Assembly: GCA_937983055.1 (NCBI GenBank)
Contig: CALJLA010000068.1
Location: forward strand, 1-64,000
Direction of reading: 5' to 3'
DNA from: an uncultured Pseudomonadota bacterium
GTDB taxonomy: Bacteria > Pseudomonadota > Gammaproteobacteria > Burkholderiales > Eutrophovitaceae
Length of the DNA: 64,000 bases
Position 1 is the first letter of the stretch. Each line of letters starts with the position of its first letter. This document shows, piece by piece, positions 28,229 through 36,301 of the stretch. A program made the position numbers and the translations under genes. The notes beneath the pieces are model-generated. The model made no database searches. It was not told the origin of the DNA and was given only the letters and a program-made list of their open reading frames with translations.

Positions 28229-28259
28229 AGTCTAGCGGTGTATCCAAGGTACAGGTCAA
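28229..28259 (-). promoter_or_regulatory. MerR-type promoter for the helical protein gene
   Basis: On the minus strand TTGACC (28259-28254), 19 bp and TAGACT (28234-28229), the best -10 match among the set. The left half-site is conserved but the right half (GGATACACC) deviates from GTACAGGT. Confidence 0.6.
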
Positions 28260-28432
28260 CGTGTTCTGCGCGTCGCCGCGGGATTTCCGATTGGAGTGCG
28301 GCGAAAACCGCCGATTCTCGCGGTATCCCACGGGTGCCTACGCAGTATTACGTATGGAACGTGTTGTCACGGTTGAGATACTGACCGTGCAGTAGTGGGT
28401 TATCCACGACCACCAACGGAACGGCACGCCAC

Positions 28433-28828
28433 ATGACCCTATTGGCCAGCATCAGACACCAGCATCGCTCGGCGGCCGTGCTCAGCGTGATGGTGCTGGC
28501 GTGGTTCGGAATCCTCGTCACGCCCTGTGCGACAACCTTCGCTGCGGTTGCACCGCCGGCGGAATTGGCGGCTGCCCCGCACGATGACTGCCCGAATGCC
28601 GACGCGCAGGCGCCAATGTCCGAGGCGGATTGCTGTTGCGATCTGGGCGCCGTTCTGACAGCTCGAAAGCCAGAACTGCCCAAGCTCGACCTGAATTTGG
28701 CCCTACCGGTCGCACCTGATGTGCTGAGACCGGTGGTGTTGGTTGACGGCGCGCCTCCACTACCGACGACACTGCGACACAGAGCCGCACCGCCAGTCTA
28801 TCTCTTGACGGAACGCCTGCGCATTTAG
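28433..28828 (+). CDS. Small exported cysteine-rich protein
   Basis: A 131-residue protein with a hydrophobic N-terminal signal (about 15-38), then a mature part with HDDCPNADAQAPMSEADCCCDLG and a C-terminal proline-rich half. The cysteine cluster DCCCD could bind metal or form disulfides. Short exported proteins of this kind, without known function, are common in copper clusters; the protein at 46487 is a functional analogue with a similar layout. It precedes the second MerR regulator by 95 bp. Confidence 0.6.
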   Translation: MTLLASIRHQHRSAAVLSVMVLAWFGILVTPCATTFAAVAPPAELAAAPHDDCPNADAQAPMSEADCCCDLGAVLTARKPELPKLDLNLALPVAPDVLRPVVLVDGAPPLPTTLRHRAAPPVYLLTERLRI

Positions 28829-28922
28829 GCCACCTTCAGTGCAACCACTGCCGCCACAGGGCGGATGAGAGTGACAGGGCTTAGACCTGCCGTTCAGCTA
28901 CCCATTGAAGGAGTCCCAAATC

Positions 28923-29477
28923 ATGTCAACCCAATCCTTGTCGGCACCACCGTACGGCGCATTGCACGTTGCCGACGTTGCCAAACGCGCCAATGTAACC
29001 CCCGCGACCGTTCGCTATTACGCGCGGTCCAAGTTGTTAAGTCCAAGACGTGACCCGGAAAATGGCTATCGTTGTTTTTCATTGGCCGACGTACATCGCG
29101 TCGAGTTTATCCGCCAGGCGCAAGCGCTCGGACTTACGATTGGTGACATCAAGGGCATCCTCGAAACCGTGGATCGGGGTGCGACGCCGTGTGACGAGGT
29201 CAAGTCGCTCGTCAAGCGGCGGCTTGAGCGCGTACAAACGCAGATCGCTGAATTGCAAGCAACGGAAGCCCGTATGACCAAGGCAGTCAGGCTGTGGCGG
29301 ACCATGGACGAGCCGGTGCCGCAGGACGGGGAATACTGCCCCCTGATTGAGCGGGTCGAGGTCGAGATCTGCGGCAGTCCGGATAGCGCCCGGCGTCAGA
29401 CGCGCCGAAACCCACAACCAACCCCCTGTCATTGTCCACAGCCCAGCGAGGCGAGTCGACAGGCCTTGTCTGACTAG
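28923..29477 (+). CDS. MerR-family regulator with Cys90/Cys139 and CHC tail
   Basis: A 184-residue MerR-family protein closely similar to the one at 22975. The DNA-binding part includes VADVAKRANVTPATVRYYAR and ENGYRCFSLADVHRVEF (17-62). Cys90 (TPCDEVK) sits at the start of the dimer helix and Cys139 in GEYCPLIER; the tail adds Cys150 and a CHC at 169-171. ATG 28923 follows AAGGAG by nine bases. The conserved recognition helices of this and the 22975 protein make both plausible activators of the GTACAGGT promoters, including the one 66 bp downstream that drives copA. Effector unknown. Confidence 0.87.
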   Translation: MSTQSLSAPPYGALHVADVAKRANVTPATVRYYARSKLLSPRRDPENGYRCFSLADVHRVEFIRQAQALGLTIGDIKGILETVDRGATPCDEVKSLVKRRLERVQTQIAELQATEARMTKAVRLWRTMDEPVPQDGEYCPLIERVEVEICGSPDSARRQTRRNPQPTPCHCPQPSEASRQALSD

Positions 29478-29542
29478 CACCCGCAAGCTCTGCTGGCGCT
29501 GATCAGCATGAGCTTGCCCATCGCCGCCGTGTCCGCCGAATC

Positions 29543-29573
29543 TTGACCTTGATGTTGGGTACAGGTTGCAGAC
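29543..29573 (+). promoter_or_regulatory. MerR-type promoter upstream of copAB
   Basis: TTGACC (29543-29548), 19 bp, GCAGAC (29568-29573), right half GGGTACAGGTT. Nearly identical to the promoter at 37869. The transcript leader to copA would be about 255 bases. Confidence 0.75.
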
Positions 29574-29836
29574 TGACGGCACGGTGATCTGCTAGGCCCA
29601 CACGACTCAGGGATTCGACGTGACGGTGGAGTTCCCCCGCCACGGGTACGGTACGTCTATCGGAAAACCAATACGGGTCGGCGTATCCGTTGGTTTTTCG
29701 CAGCCGTCCTGAGGCGCCGGCGCAGCTGCGGACCGCGTCGGCGCGGCATGTATTGCGTCCGGATTCACTAATCTTACGGACCACACCCCACCACGCCTTG
29801 CTGTTGATCTTGACGACACGACGAAAAAGGAGACTC

Positions 29837-31636
29837 ATGCCACAACAACACCGACCAGGACGTCGCCAATTCTTGAAAAGTGCCGGCGCAGCGGGCGTCG
29901 TATTGGCCTTTGATGCGTGGATACCCGCCTGGGCGAGAAACACGGCGGTCACGCGATCCGAACCCGCCGATGCGCAATCAGCACTGGTCTTCGATCTGGC
30001 CATTCGCGAACAGGCGTTCGATATCGCCGGTGGTCGAGGCAATGCCATGACCATCAACGACAGTGTGCCGGGACCGCTACTGGAATGGTACGAAGGGCGG
30101 GACGTGGTGCTGAATGTCACCAATCACATGCGCCACTCCACGTCGATTCATTGGCACGGCATCCTGTTGCCGTTCGAGATGGACGGTGTGCCGGGCGTCA
30201 CCTTTCGCGGCATTGAGCCGGGCACCACGTTCCAGTATCGCTTTCCGGTCAAACAAAGCGGCACGTACTGGTACCACAGTCATTCCGGCCTGCAGGAGCA
30301 GTCCGGTGTCTATGGCCCGCTGGTCGTACATCCGCAGACTGCGGATCCCATGCATTACGACCGCGACTACGTCGTAATGCTCTCGGACTGGACGTTCGAG
30401 GACCCGCATGACGTAATGGCCAAGCTCAAGAAAATGAGCGACTACTACAACTACCAGCAGTTCACGCTGACGGATTTGTATGGCAAGCCCCGAATGTCGC
30501 GAAGTGAGGCCTGGTCGCAGAAACTCGCCTGGGACCGCATGCGCATGATGCCGACGGACATTGCCGACATCACCGGCGCCACCTACACCTACCTGATGAA
30601 CGGGTTGCATCCGGCTGGCAACTGGACTGGCCTTTTCGAGCACGGTGAGCGTGTGCGTCTGCGTTTCATCAATGGTTCGGCGATGTCGTACTTCAACGTC
30701 CGCATCCCCGGACTGCCAATGACCGTGGTGGCCGCAGACGGCCAGAACGTCAAGCCCGTCGAGACCGATGAGTTTCAGATCGGGGTTGCCGAGACCTATG
30801 ACGTCATTGTCGAGCCCGGAACCGACCAAGCTTATACCGTGATGGCGGAGTCCATGGATCGCAGCGGTTATGCCGCCGGCACTCTGGCGACCCGGCCCGG
30901 TCTTCGTGCCCCTGTTCCCCCGCTTCGCGAGCGACCGCTATTGACGATGGTGGACATGGGCATGGACATGGCGGACATGGACGGCATGGATCACGCCGCG
31001 ATGGGTGCGATGAACAGCGCCGGCGGGAGTGGGCAGGATTCGAGCCACGGCATGGCCCACGGCGACCATGGCGCCGGCGCCAACATGGTCATGCAAGGCT
31101 CGACCGGACCGATCATTGCGCGCCACGGACCGGATACCCACGGCCCGGGCAACATCAGTGTCGCCCAGGTGCAGCGCGACCGGCTCGGCGAACGCGGCAC
31201 GGGCCTCGCCGAAGTCGAACACCGGGTGCTGGTCTACAACGACCTTAAACGACTGGACGATGACTATGACGATCGGCCACCGGCACGAGAAATCGAATTG
31301 CATCTGACAGGCCACATGGAGCGTTACATGTGGTCCTTCGACGGCAAGCAGTTCCACGAAGTGGACGGACCGATCGAGTTTCACTACGGCGAGCGGCTGC
31401 GGCTGATCATGGTGAACGACACCATGATGAATCATCCGATTCATCTGCACGGCATGTGGATGGAGCTCGACAACGGGCACGGTCGGGAGATTCCGCGCAA
31501 GCACACCATCAATCTGATGCCGGCGGCTCGGGTCTCGGCCTTGATTACCGCCGATGCGCCGGGCCGTTGGGCGTTTCATTGTCATCTGCTCTATCACATG
31601 GACATGGGTATGTTCCGTGTGGTCCGCGTCAGCTAG
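29837..31636 (+). CDS. copA: CopA/PcoA-type periplasmic multicopper oxidase
   Basis: A 599-residue Tat-exported oxidase (RRQFLK at 9-14). The four copper-ligand motifs are present: HWHG, HSHSG, HPIHLHG and HCHLLYHMDMGMF. A Met/His-rich insert around 370-430 (MDMGMDMADMDGMDH) is typical of the CopA/PcoA family and binds Cu(I). The enzyme is thought to oxidise Cu(I) in the periplasm. ATG 29837 follows AAAGGAGA; the long open stretch before it lacks similarity. It is followed 10 bp later by copB. The symbol is that of the oxidase, not of the ATPase also called CopA at 42847. Confidence 0.93.
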   Translation: MPQQHRPGRRQFLKSAGAAGVVLAFDAWIPAWARNTAVTRSEPADAQSALVFDLAIREQAFDIAGGRGNAMTINDSVPGPLLEWYEGRDVVLNVTNHMRHSTSIHWHGILLPFEMDGVPGVTFRGIEPGTTFQYRFPVKQSGTYWYHSHSGLQEQSGVYGPLVVHPQTADPMHYDRDYVVMLSDWTFEDPHDVMAKLKKMSDYYNYQQFTLTDLYGKPRMSRSEAWSQKLAWDRMRMMPTDIADITGATYTYLMNGLHPAGNWTGLFEHGERVRLRFINGSAMSYFNVRIPGLPMTVVAADGQNVKPVETDEFQIGVAETYDVIVEPGTDQAYTVMAESMDRSGYAAGTLATRPGLRAPVPPLRERPLLTMVDMGMDMADMDGMDHAAMGAMNSAGGSGQDSSHGMAHGDHGAGANMVMQGSTGPIIARHGPDTHGPGNISVAQVQRDRLGERGTGLAEVEHRVLVYNDLKRLDDDYDDRPPAREIELHLTGHMERYMWSFDGKQFHEVDGPIEFHYGERLRLIMVNDTMMNHPIHLHGMWMELDNGHGREIPRKHTINLMPAARVSALITADAPGRWAFHCHLLYHMDMGMFRVVRVS

Positions 31637-31646
31637 GGAGGCCATC

Positions 31647-32387
31647 ATGAGACGACGACATCTATTGGCCGCCGCAGCGCTCCTCGCGAGCCCATGGGCG
31701 TGGGGCTACGAACCGGCCGGCACGCCCGAGGACTGGCCCAATCCGATTCCGGACCAGAAACCCTTCTGGATGGTCTTGAGCGATCGTCTCGAGACGCGCT
31801 TTGCCGACGAGGTCGATACCTACGTCTGGGACTTGCAGGGGTGGTACGGCGGCGATTTCAATCGCCTGTGGATCAAGACCGAGGGCGAGGGTGAACAAGG
31901 CAAGTCGCCGGAAAGTGCTGAGCTGCAGGCACTCTTCAGCCGGCGATTCGCCCCGTTCTGGGACTGGCAGCTCGGCGTGCGTCACGATTTCGAGCCGAAT
32001 CCGTTCCGCAGCCATCTGGTACTCGGCCTACAGGGCGTCGTGCCCTACGAATTCGAATGGGACAGCGCGTTGTTCGTCAGCGACGAAGGCGATGTCACGG
32101 CGCGCATTGAGGCAGAGTACGACCTCAGGATCACGCAGCGCCTGATCGTGCAGCCGCGCCTCGAACTGAATGCGGCGGGCTCCGACATTCCCGAACTGGG
32201 GCTCGGCAGCGGTCTCAACAGCACGGAGCTGGGTATTCGGTTGCGCTATGAGTTCAAGCGCGAATTCGCACCCTACATCGGTGTGTCCTGGGAAAAACTC
32301 TACGGCGATACCGCCGATTTCTCGCGACTCGACGGCGAACCGACGTCGGTGACGTCGCTGGTCATCGGCATTCGCGCTTGGTTTTAG
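31647..32387 (+). CDS. copB: CopB/PcoB outer-membrane copper-resistance protein
   Basis: A 246-residue exported beta-barrel-like protein: signal (RRRHLLAAAALLASPWAWG), then the family opening PFWMVLSDRLETRF, the WDLQGWYGGDFNRLWIKTEGE motif, and a C terminus ending in aromatic Phe (IRAWF), typical of outer-membrane proteins. CopB/PcoB proteins bind or sequester copper at the outer membrane. The usual Met-rich N-terminal repeat is missing here. Start at ATG 31647 with GGGAGG 7 bases upstream. Confidence 0.92.
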   Translation: MRRRHLLAAAALLASPWAWGYEPAGTPEDWPNPIPDQKPFWMVLSDRLETRFADEVDTYVWDLQGWYGGDFNRLWIKTEGEGEQGKSPESAELQALFSRRFAPFWDWQLGVRHDFEPNPFRSHLVLGLQGVVPYEFEWDSALFVSDEGDVTARIEAEYDLRITQRLIVQPRLELNAAGSDIPELGLGSGLNSTELGIRLRYEFKREFAPYIGVSWEKLYGDTADFSRLDGEPTSVTSLVIGIRAWF

Positions 32388-32428
32388 TACATTGACACAG
32401 AGGGAGGCACAAGGAGAGGAGATCCAAA

Positions 32429-32503
32429 ATGCGTGAATACTTGGCCCAAGCCCGATATGTTGCGACGATGATCACCGGAAACTACCGCGGCGGACCGCCA
32501 TGA
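32429..32503 (+). CDS. 24-residue peptide with strong ribosome site
   Basis: ATG 32429 follows a repeated AAGGAGAGGAG and encodes MREYLAQARYVATMITGNYRG plus three residues before TGA. It lies 41 bp after copB, and its stop overlaps the next small ATG (ATGA), which suggests coupled translation. It has no membrane segment and no recognised family. It may be a leader peptide or a real micro-protein. Confidence 0.4.
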   Translation: MREYLAQARYVATMITGNYRGGPP

Positions 32504-32625
32504 GTCCCCTCGCGCAATACGCTATCTTGTTCGGGTTGATGCTCAGTACTGTCGGACTGGTGGTTCCCTGGGCTAAGTATCGGCGGCAAAGCACCCTCGC
32601 TCTCCGACAATCAATACGCCACTAG
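32500..32625 (+). CDS. 41-residue single-span membrane peptide
   Basis: ATG 32500 overlaps the stop of the preceding 24-residue frame. The product (MSPLAQYAILFGLMLSTVGL and on to WAKYRRQSTLALRQSIRH) has one clear membrane span followed by a basic tail. No family recognised. Its position between copB and the APC permease gene and the coupled start argue for translation. Confidence 0.4.
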   Translation: MSPLAQYAILFGLMLSTVGLVVPWAKYRRQSTLALRQSIRH

Positions 32626-32673
32626 CGTGGCATAAGGCGCAGAGCGCACGACGAACAGTAAAGTATCAATCGC

Positions 32674-34005
32674 ATGAGCAGTACATACGAATCGGGGAGC
32701 CTTAGCCTGACCGCCACGGTAGCCATGGGCACTGGGGTCATGATCGGCGCCGGAATTTTCGCACTCACCGGACAGGTCGCCGAGTATGCCGGCGATCTGT
32801 TTCCATTGGCCTTTCTGCTCGCCGCGATCATCAGCGGCTTCAGTGCCTACACCTATATAAGAGTCACGAGCAAATACCCGTCTGCCGGCGGGATCGCGAT
32901 GATCCTTGAGAAGGCCTACGGCAATACCATGATGACCGGCGCCTGTGCGCTGTTGATGGCCTTCTCGATGATCATCAACGAAAGCCTGGTGGCGCGAACC
33001 TTCGGCACTTACACTCTGCAATTGTTCAGAGTGGACAACCCCGCCTGGCAGGTGCCGGTGCTTGCCGTCGGCCTGATCGTGCTCGCTTTTCTGGTCAACA
33101 TCGCCGGCAACAAGCTGATCGGTGCCATTTCGAAGATCACCGCGGCGATCAAGATTTTCGGGATTCTAGGGTTTGCGCTTGCAGCGCTATGGGCGGCAGG
33201 CTGGTCATTCCAGCCGGCCGCGGGTGGGCTGGCCGATAATACGTCCGCTACCGGCTTTCTGGCCGGCGTGGCGCTCGCCATTCTGGCTTACAAAGGCTTC
33301 ACGACGATCACGAACAGTGGCGGCGAGGTGGAGAATCCGCACAAGAACGTGGGGCGGGCGATCATGATCTCGCTCGTCATTTGTGTCGTGGTGTACATGC
33401 TGGTGGCACTCGGTGTCGGCTCTACTTTGACCGTCGATCAAATCGTGAAGGCCAAGGATTACTCCCTGGCAGAAGCATCCCGGCCGGCGCTCGGCGATTA
33501 CGGTGTCTGGTTTACCGTCGCCATCGCCATTGTGGCGACCTCATCCGGCGTGCTGGCAAGCATTTTCGCCGTGTCCCGAATGCTTGCCATGTTGACGGAC
33601 ATGAACATCATTCCGCACCGCCACTTCGGCATGCCCGGGGATATTCAGAAGCATACGCTGGTTTACACGGTGGTGACTGCAGCGTTTCTGGCGGCGTTTT
33701 TCGATCTAAGTCGCATCGCCTCGCTGGGTGCGATCTTCTATCTGGTCATGGACATTGCCATTCACTGGGGGGTCTTGCGACATCTGCGTGAGGATGTGCA
33801 AGCGAAGGCTTGGGTGCTCATGTCCGCCATTGCAATGGACGCGGCGGCGCTGGTTGCATTCTTGATCATCAAAGGCGCCGCCGACCCGATGATCGTGGTG
33901 ATTGCCGTTGCCGCGATTGCGGCGATATTTGTCTTTGAGAGGTTCTACCTGGCGCGGCGCCGCAGCGTCGAGCCGGCGCACGAGACCGGCGCGCATGGTC
34001 ACTGA
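32674..34005 (+). CDS. APC-superfamily permease, copy 1
   Basis: A 443-residue transporter with about 12 membrane segments. It begins SGSLSLTATVAMGTGVMIGAGIFALTGQVAEYAG, the usual first-helix glycine motif of APC amino-acid permeases, and has the conserved GFTTITNSGGEVENPHKNVGRA. It is very similar along its whole length to the permease at 45091 (the motif FALTGQVAEYAG is shared exactly). Substrate unknown; amino acids or amines are the family norm. ATG 32674 has no strong ribosome site. It follows the copAB operon and two micro-ORFs. Confidence 0.85.
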   Translation: MSSTYESGSLSLTATVAMGTGVMIGAGIFALTGQVAEYAGDLFPLAFLLAAIISGFSAYTYIRVTSKYPSAGGIAMILEKAYGNTMMTGACALLMAFSMIINESLVARTFGTYTLQLFRVDNPAWQVPVLAVGLIVLAFLVNIAGNKLIGAISKITAAIKIFGILGFALAALWAAGWSFQPAAGGLADNTSATGFLAGVALAILAYKGFTTITNSGGEVENPHKNVGRAIMISLVICVVVYMLVALGVGSTLTVDQIVKAKDYSLAEASRPALGDYGVWFTVAIAIVATSSGVLASIFAVSRMLAMLTDMNIIPHRHFGMPGDIQKHTLVYTVVTAAFLAAFFDLSRIASLGAIFYLVMDIAIHWGVLRHLREDVQAKAWVLMSAIAMDAAALVAFLIIKGAADPMIVVIAVAAIAAIFVFERFYLARRRSVEPAHETGAHGH

Positions 34006-34114
34006 CTCCGTCCTGTACAACGCAGCAGACACGTTGAGTCGTCGGAAGAGAACGCTGCGATTGCGCGCAACCGGCACATGAACAGCCTGCACCGTCGTGG
34101 TTATCGCGTTGCCA

Positions 34115-34819
34115 TTAGCGTTTGTTCGTTAGCCACTGACGGTACAACGGCGGCAGAACGGTCAAGTGGTCTTCCACCGCAGCAACACCGGCGACCGATT
34201 CCGTCGCGATACGAATTTCGTCTTTCTGCGCCTCGGAAAGCGCCGTCCCCCACAGATGGACAACGCGATCGGAAACCGTCGCGTTCAGTGAGGCCAGCCC
34301 TACCCCCGCTTCGTTGCGCAGCCGGTTCAATACGGCCGCACGAAGTTCGCGATCGTCCTCGCTGGGCGGTGACGTCGGATCTGCAGACGCCAAGCCATGC
34401 AGCAAATTCGCGCGGCTCACAATGCCAACAACGCTGGAATGACGGAGGACCGGTACCCGCTTGATACGGTGTGCCTCCAGCAGATTGGCGATGTCCGCCA
34501 CGCTGGTGTCTTCTTCCACCGTCACCACCGATCGTGTCATGACGTCCTTGGCAAGATGACCGTGCGATTTCACATAGTCGGTTGCGCGCTCATCCGCATC
34601 GCCCAACGCCGCAAGCCACCAGGGCAGTGCCCGGTCGGTCTGCGTTTCAACACGACGCACGAGATCCCCCTCGCTCACGATCCCGACGAGGCGTTCCTTC
34701 GCATCGACGACAGGCACGGCGCTGATGCGCCACTTTAGCAAGGTGGTTGCGATTTCGGGCACCGTAGTGTCTTCGCTGACTGAAATCACGTTGGGCGTCA
34801 TGACATCTTGCGCTTTCAC
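34115..34819 (-). CDS. CBS-domain pair with BON domain
   Basis: A 234-residue cytoplasmic protein. Two CBS domains (about 1-60 with VMTPNVISVSEDTTVPEIA, and about 92-150 with VMTRSVVTVEEDTSVADIA) are followed by a C-terminal BON-like domain (about 163-225, NATVSDRVVHLWGTALSEAQKDEI). CBS pairs usually bind adenosine nucleotides; BON domains bind membranes or polymers. The GTG start at 34819 is supported by AGGAGG about 6-10 bases upstream. It lies between the permease and the cysteine-free MerR gene on the minus strand and is probably cotranscribed with the latter (gap 90 bp). Target unknown. Confidence 0.82.
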   Translation of the reverse strand: MKAQDVMTPNVISVSEDTTVPEIATTLLKWRISAVPVVDAKERLVGIVSEGDLVRRVETQTDRALPWWLAALGDADERATDYVKSHGHLAKDVMTRSVVTVEEDTSVADIANLLEAHRIKRVPVLRHSSVVGIVSRANLLHGLASADPTSPPSEDDRELRAAVLNRLRNEAGVGLASLNATVSDRVVHLWGTALSEAQKDEIRIATESVAGVAAVEDHLTVLPPLYRQWLTNKR

Positions 34820-34909
34820 TGCATCCTCCTTGGGGGTCCACCGTTTTTTCCTGGCGGAGAGTTCGCTTTGGCTGTAACTTCTTATGGCCTGGTTAGAGCC
34901 GGCCAGTGA

Positions 34910-35326
34910 TCAATGTCGGGACTCTTCGGGCCACGCCGCGATCAATTTCGCAATGCCACGGCCTGTGGGCGCCCCTCGCGGCAACGATTCCCATTCGTGA
35001 ATGAAGCGCGTTAAGCGGTGCTCAACCCGTTTCAGCGCTCTTATTCTTTTTCGCAATGCGCCAAGACGTGCTTGAAACAACGCAACGATCTCCGGATGTG
35101 ATACGCGAGATTTGTGTGCAGCCCTGATTATCGTCTGCACATCATTGATGGACATCCCCAGCGCGCGGGCGTCGCGGATGAACAGCAGTTGGGTATAGTC
35201 CTCCTCGTTGAACAGTCTGTACGAGGATCGATGATCGCGAGTCGGCGTCAGAAGTCCCAATCGTGTGTAGTAGCGGACGGTTTCCGGTGAGACGTCCGCT
35301 CGTCGCGCAATATCGATGACGCGCAT
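34910..35326 (-). CDS. Cysteine-free MerR-family regulator
   Basis: A 138-residue MerR-family protein from the ATG at 35326: DNA-binding part MRVIDIARRADVSPETVRYYTRLG through RLFNEEDYTQ, then a dimerisation helix. It contains no cysteine, so it cannot sense metal or oxidation by thiols. The ligand may instead be an organic compound or it may be a constitutive partner. A perfect MerR-type promoter (35360-35390, minus) lies directly upstream, suggesting autoregulation or membership of the regulon. It precedes the CBS-BON gene in the same direction. Confidence 0.8.
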   Translation of the reverse strand: MRVIDIARRADVSPETVRYYTRLGLLTPTRDHRSSYRLFNEEDYTQLLFIRDARALGMSINDVQTIIRAAHKSRVSHPEIVALFQARLGALRKRIRALKRVEHRLTRFIHEWESLPRGAPTGRGIAKLIAAWPEESRH

Positions 35327-35359
35327 GTCGGTCAATCCTGTGTCGGCATCCTTTACGCA

Positions 35360-35390
35360 TCTTAAAAGGTATGTGCTGCATATAGGTCAA
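35360..35390 (-). promoter_or_regulatory. MerR-type promoter of the cysteine-free merR
   Basis: On the minus strand TTGACC (35390-35385), 19 bp, TTAAGA (35365-35360). The half-sites (ACCTATAT, ACATACCTT) differ from GTACAGGT, so this box may be served by the cysteine-free MerR itself. Confidence 0.65.
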
Positions 35391-35424
35391 TCATTGTCCA
35401 GGACATCACGCGGCTAGGCAGCGC

Positions 35425-36228
35425 CTAGGGTTGATCGTCAACGATGACGACGGACTTCGGCCGGTCGGTCGAAAACAGCGCCGACGGCGCAAAACCGAAC
35501 ATGCGGCGAAACGCGTGACTCATATGCGCAGAATCCGAGAATCATGCGGCATGAGCCGCCTCGGTCAGACTGGAACCCTTGAGCGCGTCTTCTATGACGG
35601 CCCGCAATCGCGACCAAACGATGAAACGGCGAACCGGTACACCCAAATCGCGCTTGAACAAGTGGCGCAAGCGGCTGGGTGACAGACTGACAAGGTCCGC
35701 AAGCTCTTGACCGGTGTAGGTCCGATGGGGTTGGCTGCGAATCCGTTCGACCACGGTTTGGATGCGGGCATCCGTGAGGATCGATTGGTGATGTGTGCTG
35801 AGGCGGAGTGCCGATGCGCATACCGACCACGCGCGGTCAGCATCGACTTGACGATCTATCAGCGACCGGAGCGTGTCACATGCACTGGTGGTCAACGAGA
35901 GGGGCTGCACCGTGTGCGCCGCGTCCTTCAGTGGATAGTCGTCGCTTTCAGGTTCCCAATACAACGCCAGAATACGTGCGCTGCCGGAGTCGAGTTGGTG
36001 CGGATGGTCCGGCGGGATAAGGACGCCCAAACCGGTTGACCAGCGCGAATGCGAATCGGTACGGTAACGAAGCGGTTCACCCAACGAGACGCACAGTTGC
36101 GCCGCGTGATGACTGTGTACATCGTTGTCCGGACTCAACCCTAGATAAAGGGCACGGTGAGACCACAGGTAGAGACGAAAGGCGGGCGGGGCTGTCATCG
36201 TGCGCGCAGCCTTGCCTGCGACAGACAC
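35425..36228 (-). pseudogene. AraC-family regulator interrupted by an in-frame TGA
   Basis: The frame from the ATG at 36228 encodes an N-terminal cupin-like sensing part (residues 1-140) and the first helix-turn-helix of an AraC regulator (TGQELADLVSLSPSRLRHLF, about 170-190), then ends at a TGA at 35544-35542 after SLTEAAHAA. The same frame continues past the stop as FSDSAHMSHAFRRMFGFAPS to a TAG at 35425. In the family the codon at the TGA position is the conserved glycine of the second helix-turn-helix (AAxxxGFxDxxHF), so a GGA-to-TGA change is the simplest explanation. A sequencing error is the main alternative. If real, the DNA-binding domain is half lost. Confidence 0.8.
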
Positions 36229-36301
36229 CGCTATTCACCGGCTGCCGTCAAGCTCGAGGACGTCACCACAATGTGATCAAGACCGGTCAACACGGCCCCC
36301 G

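Noticed and set aside
35542..35544. The in-frame TGA of the AraC gene as a selenocysteine codon
   Set aside because: The family has glycine there, not cysteine, and no selenocysteine insertion structure was recognised; a nonsense change is simpler.
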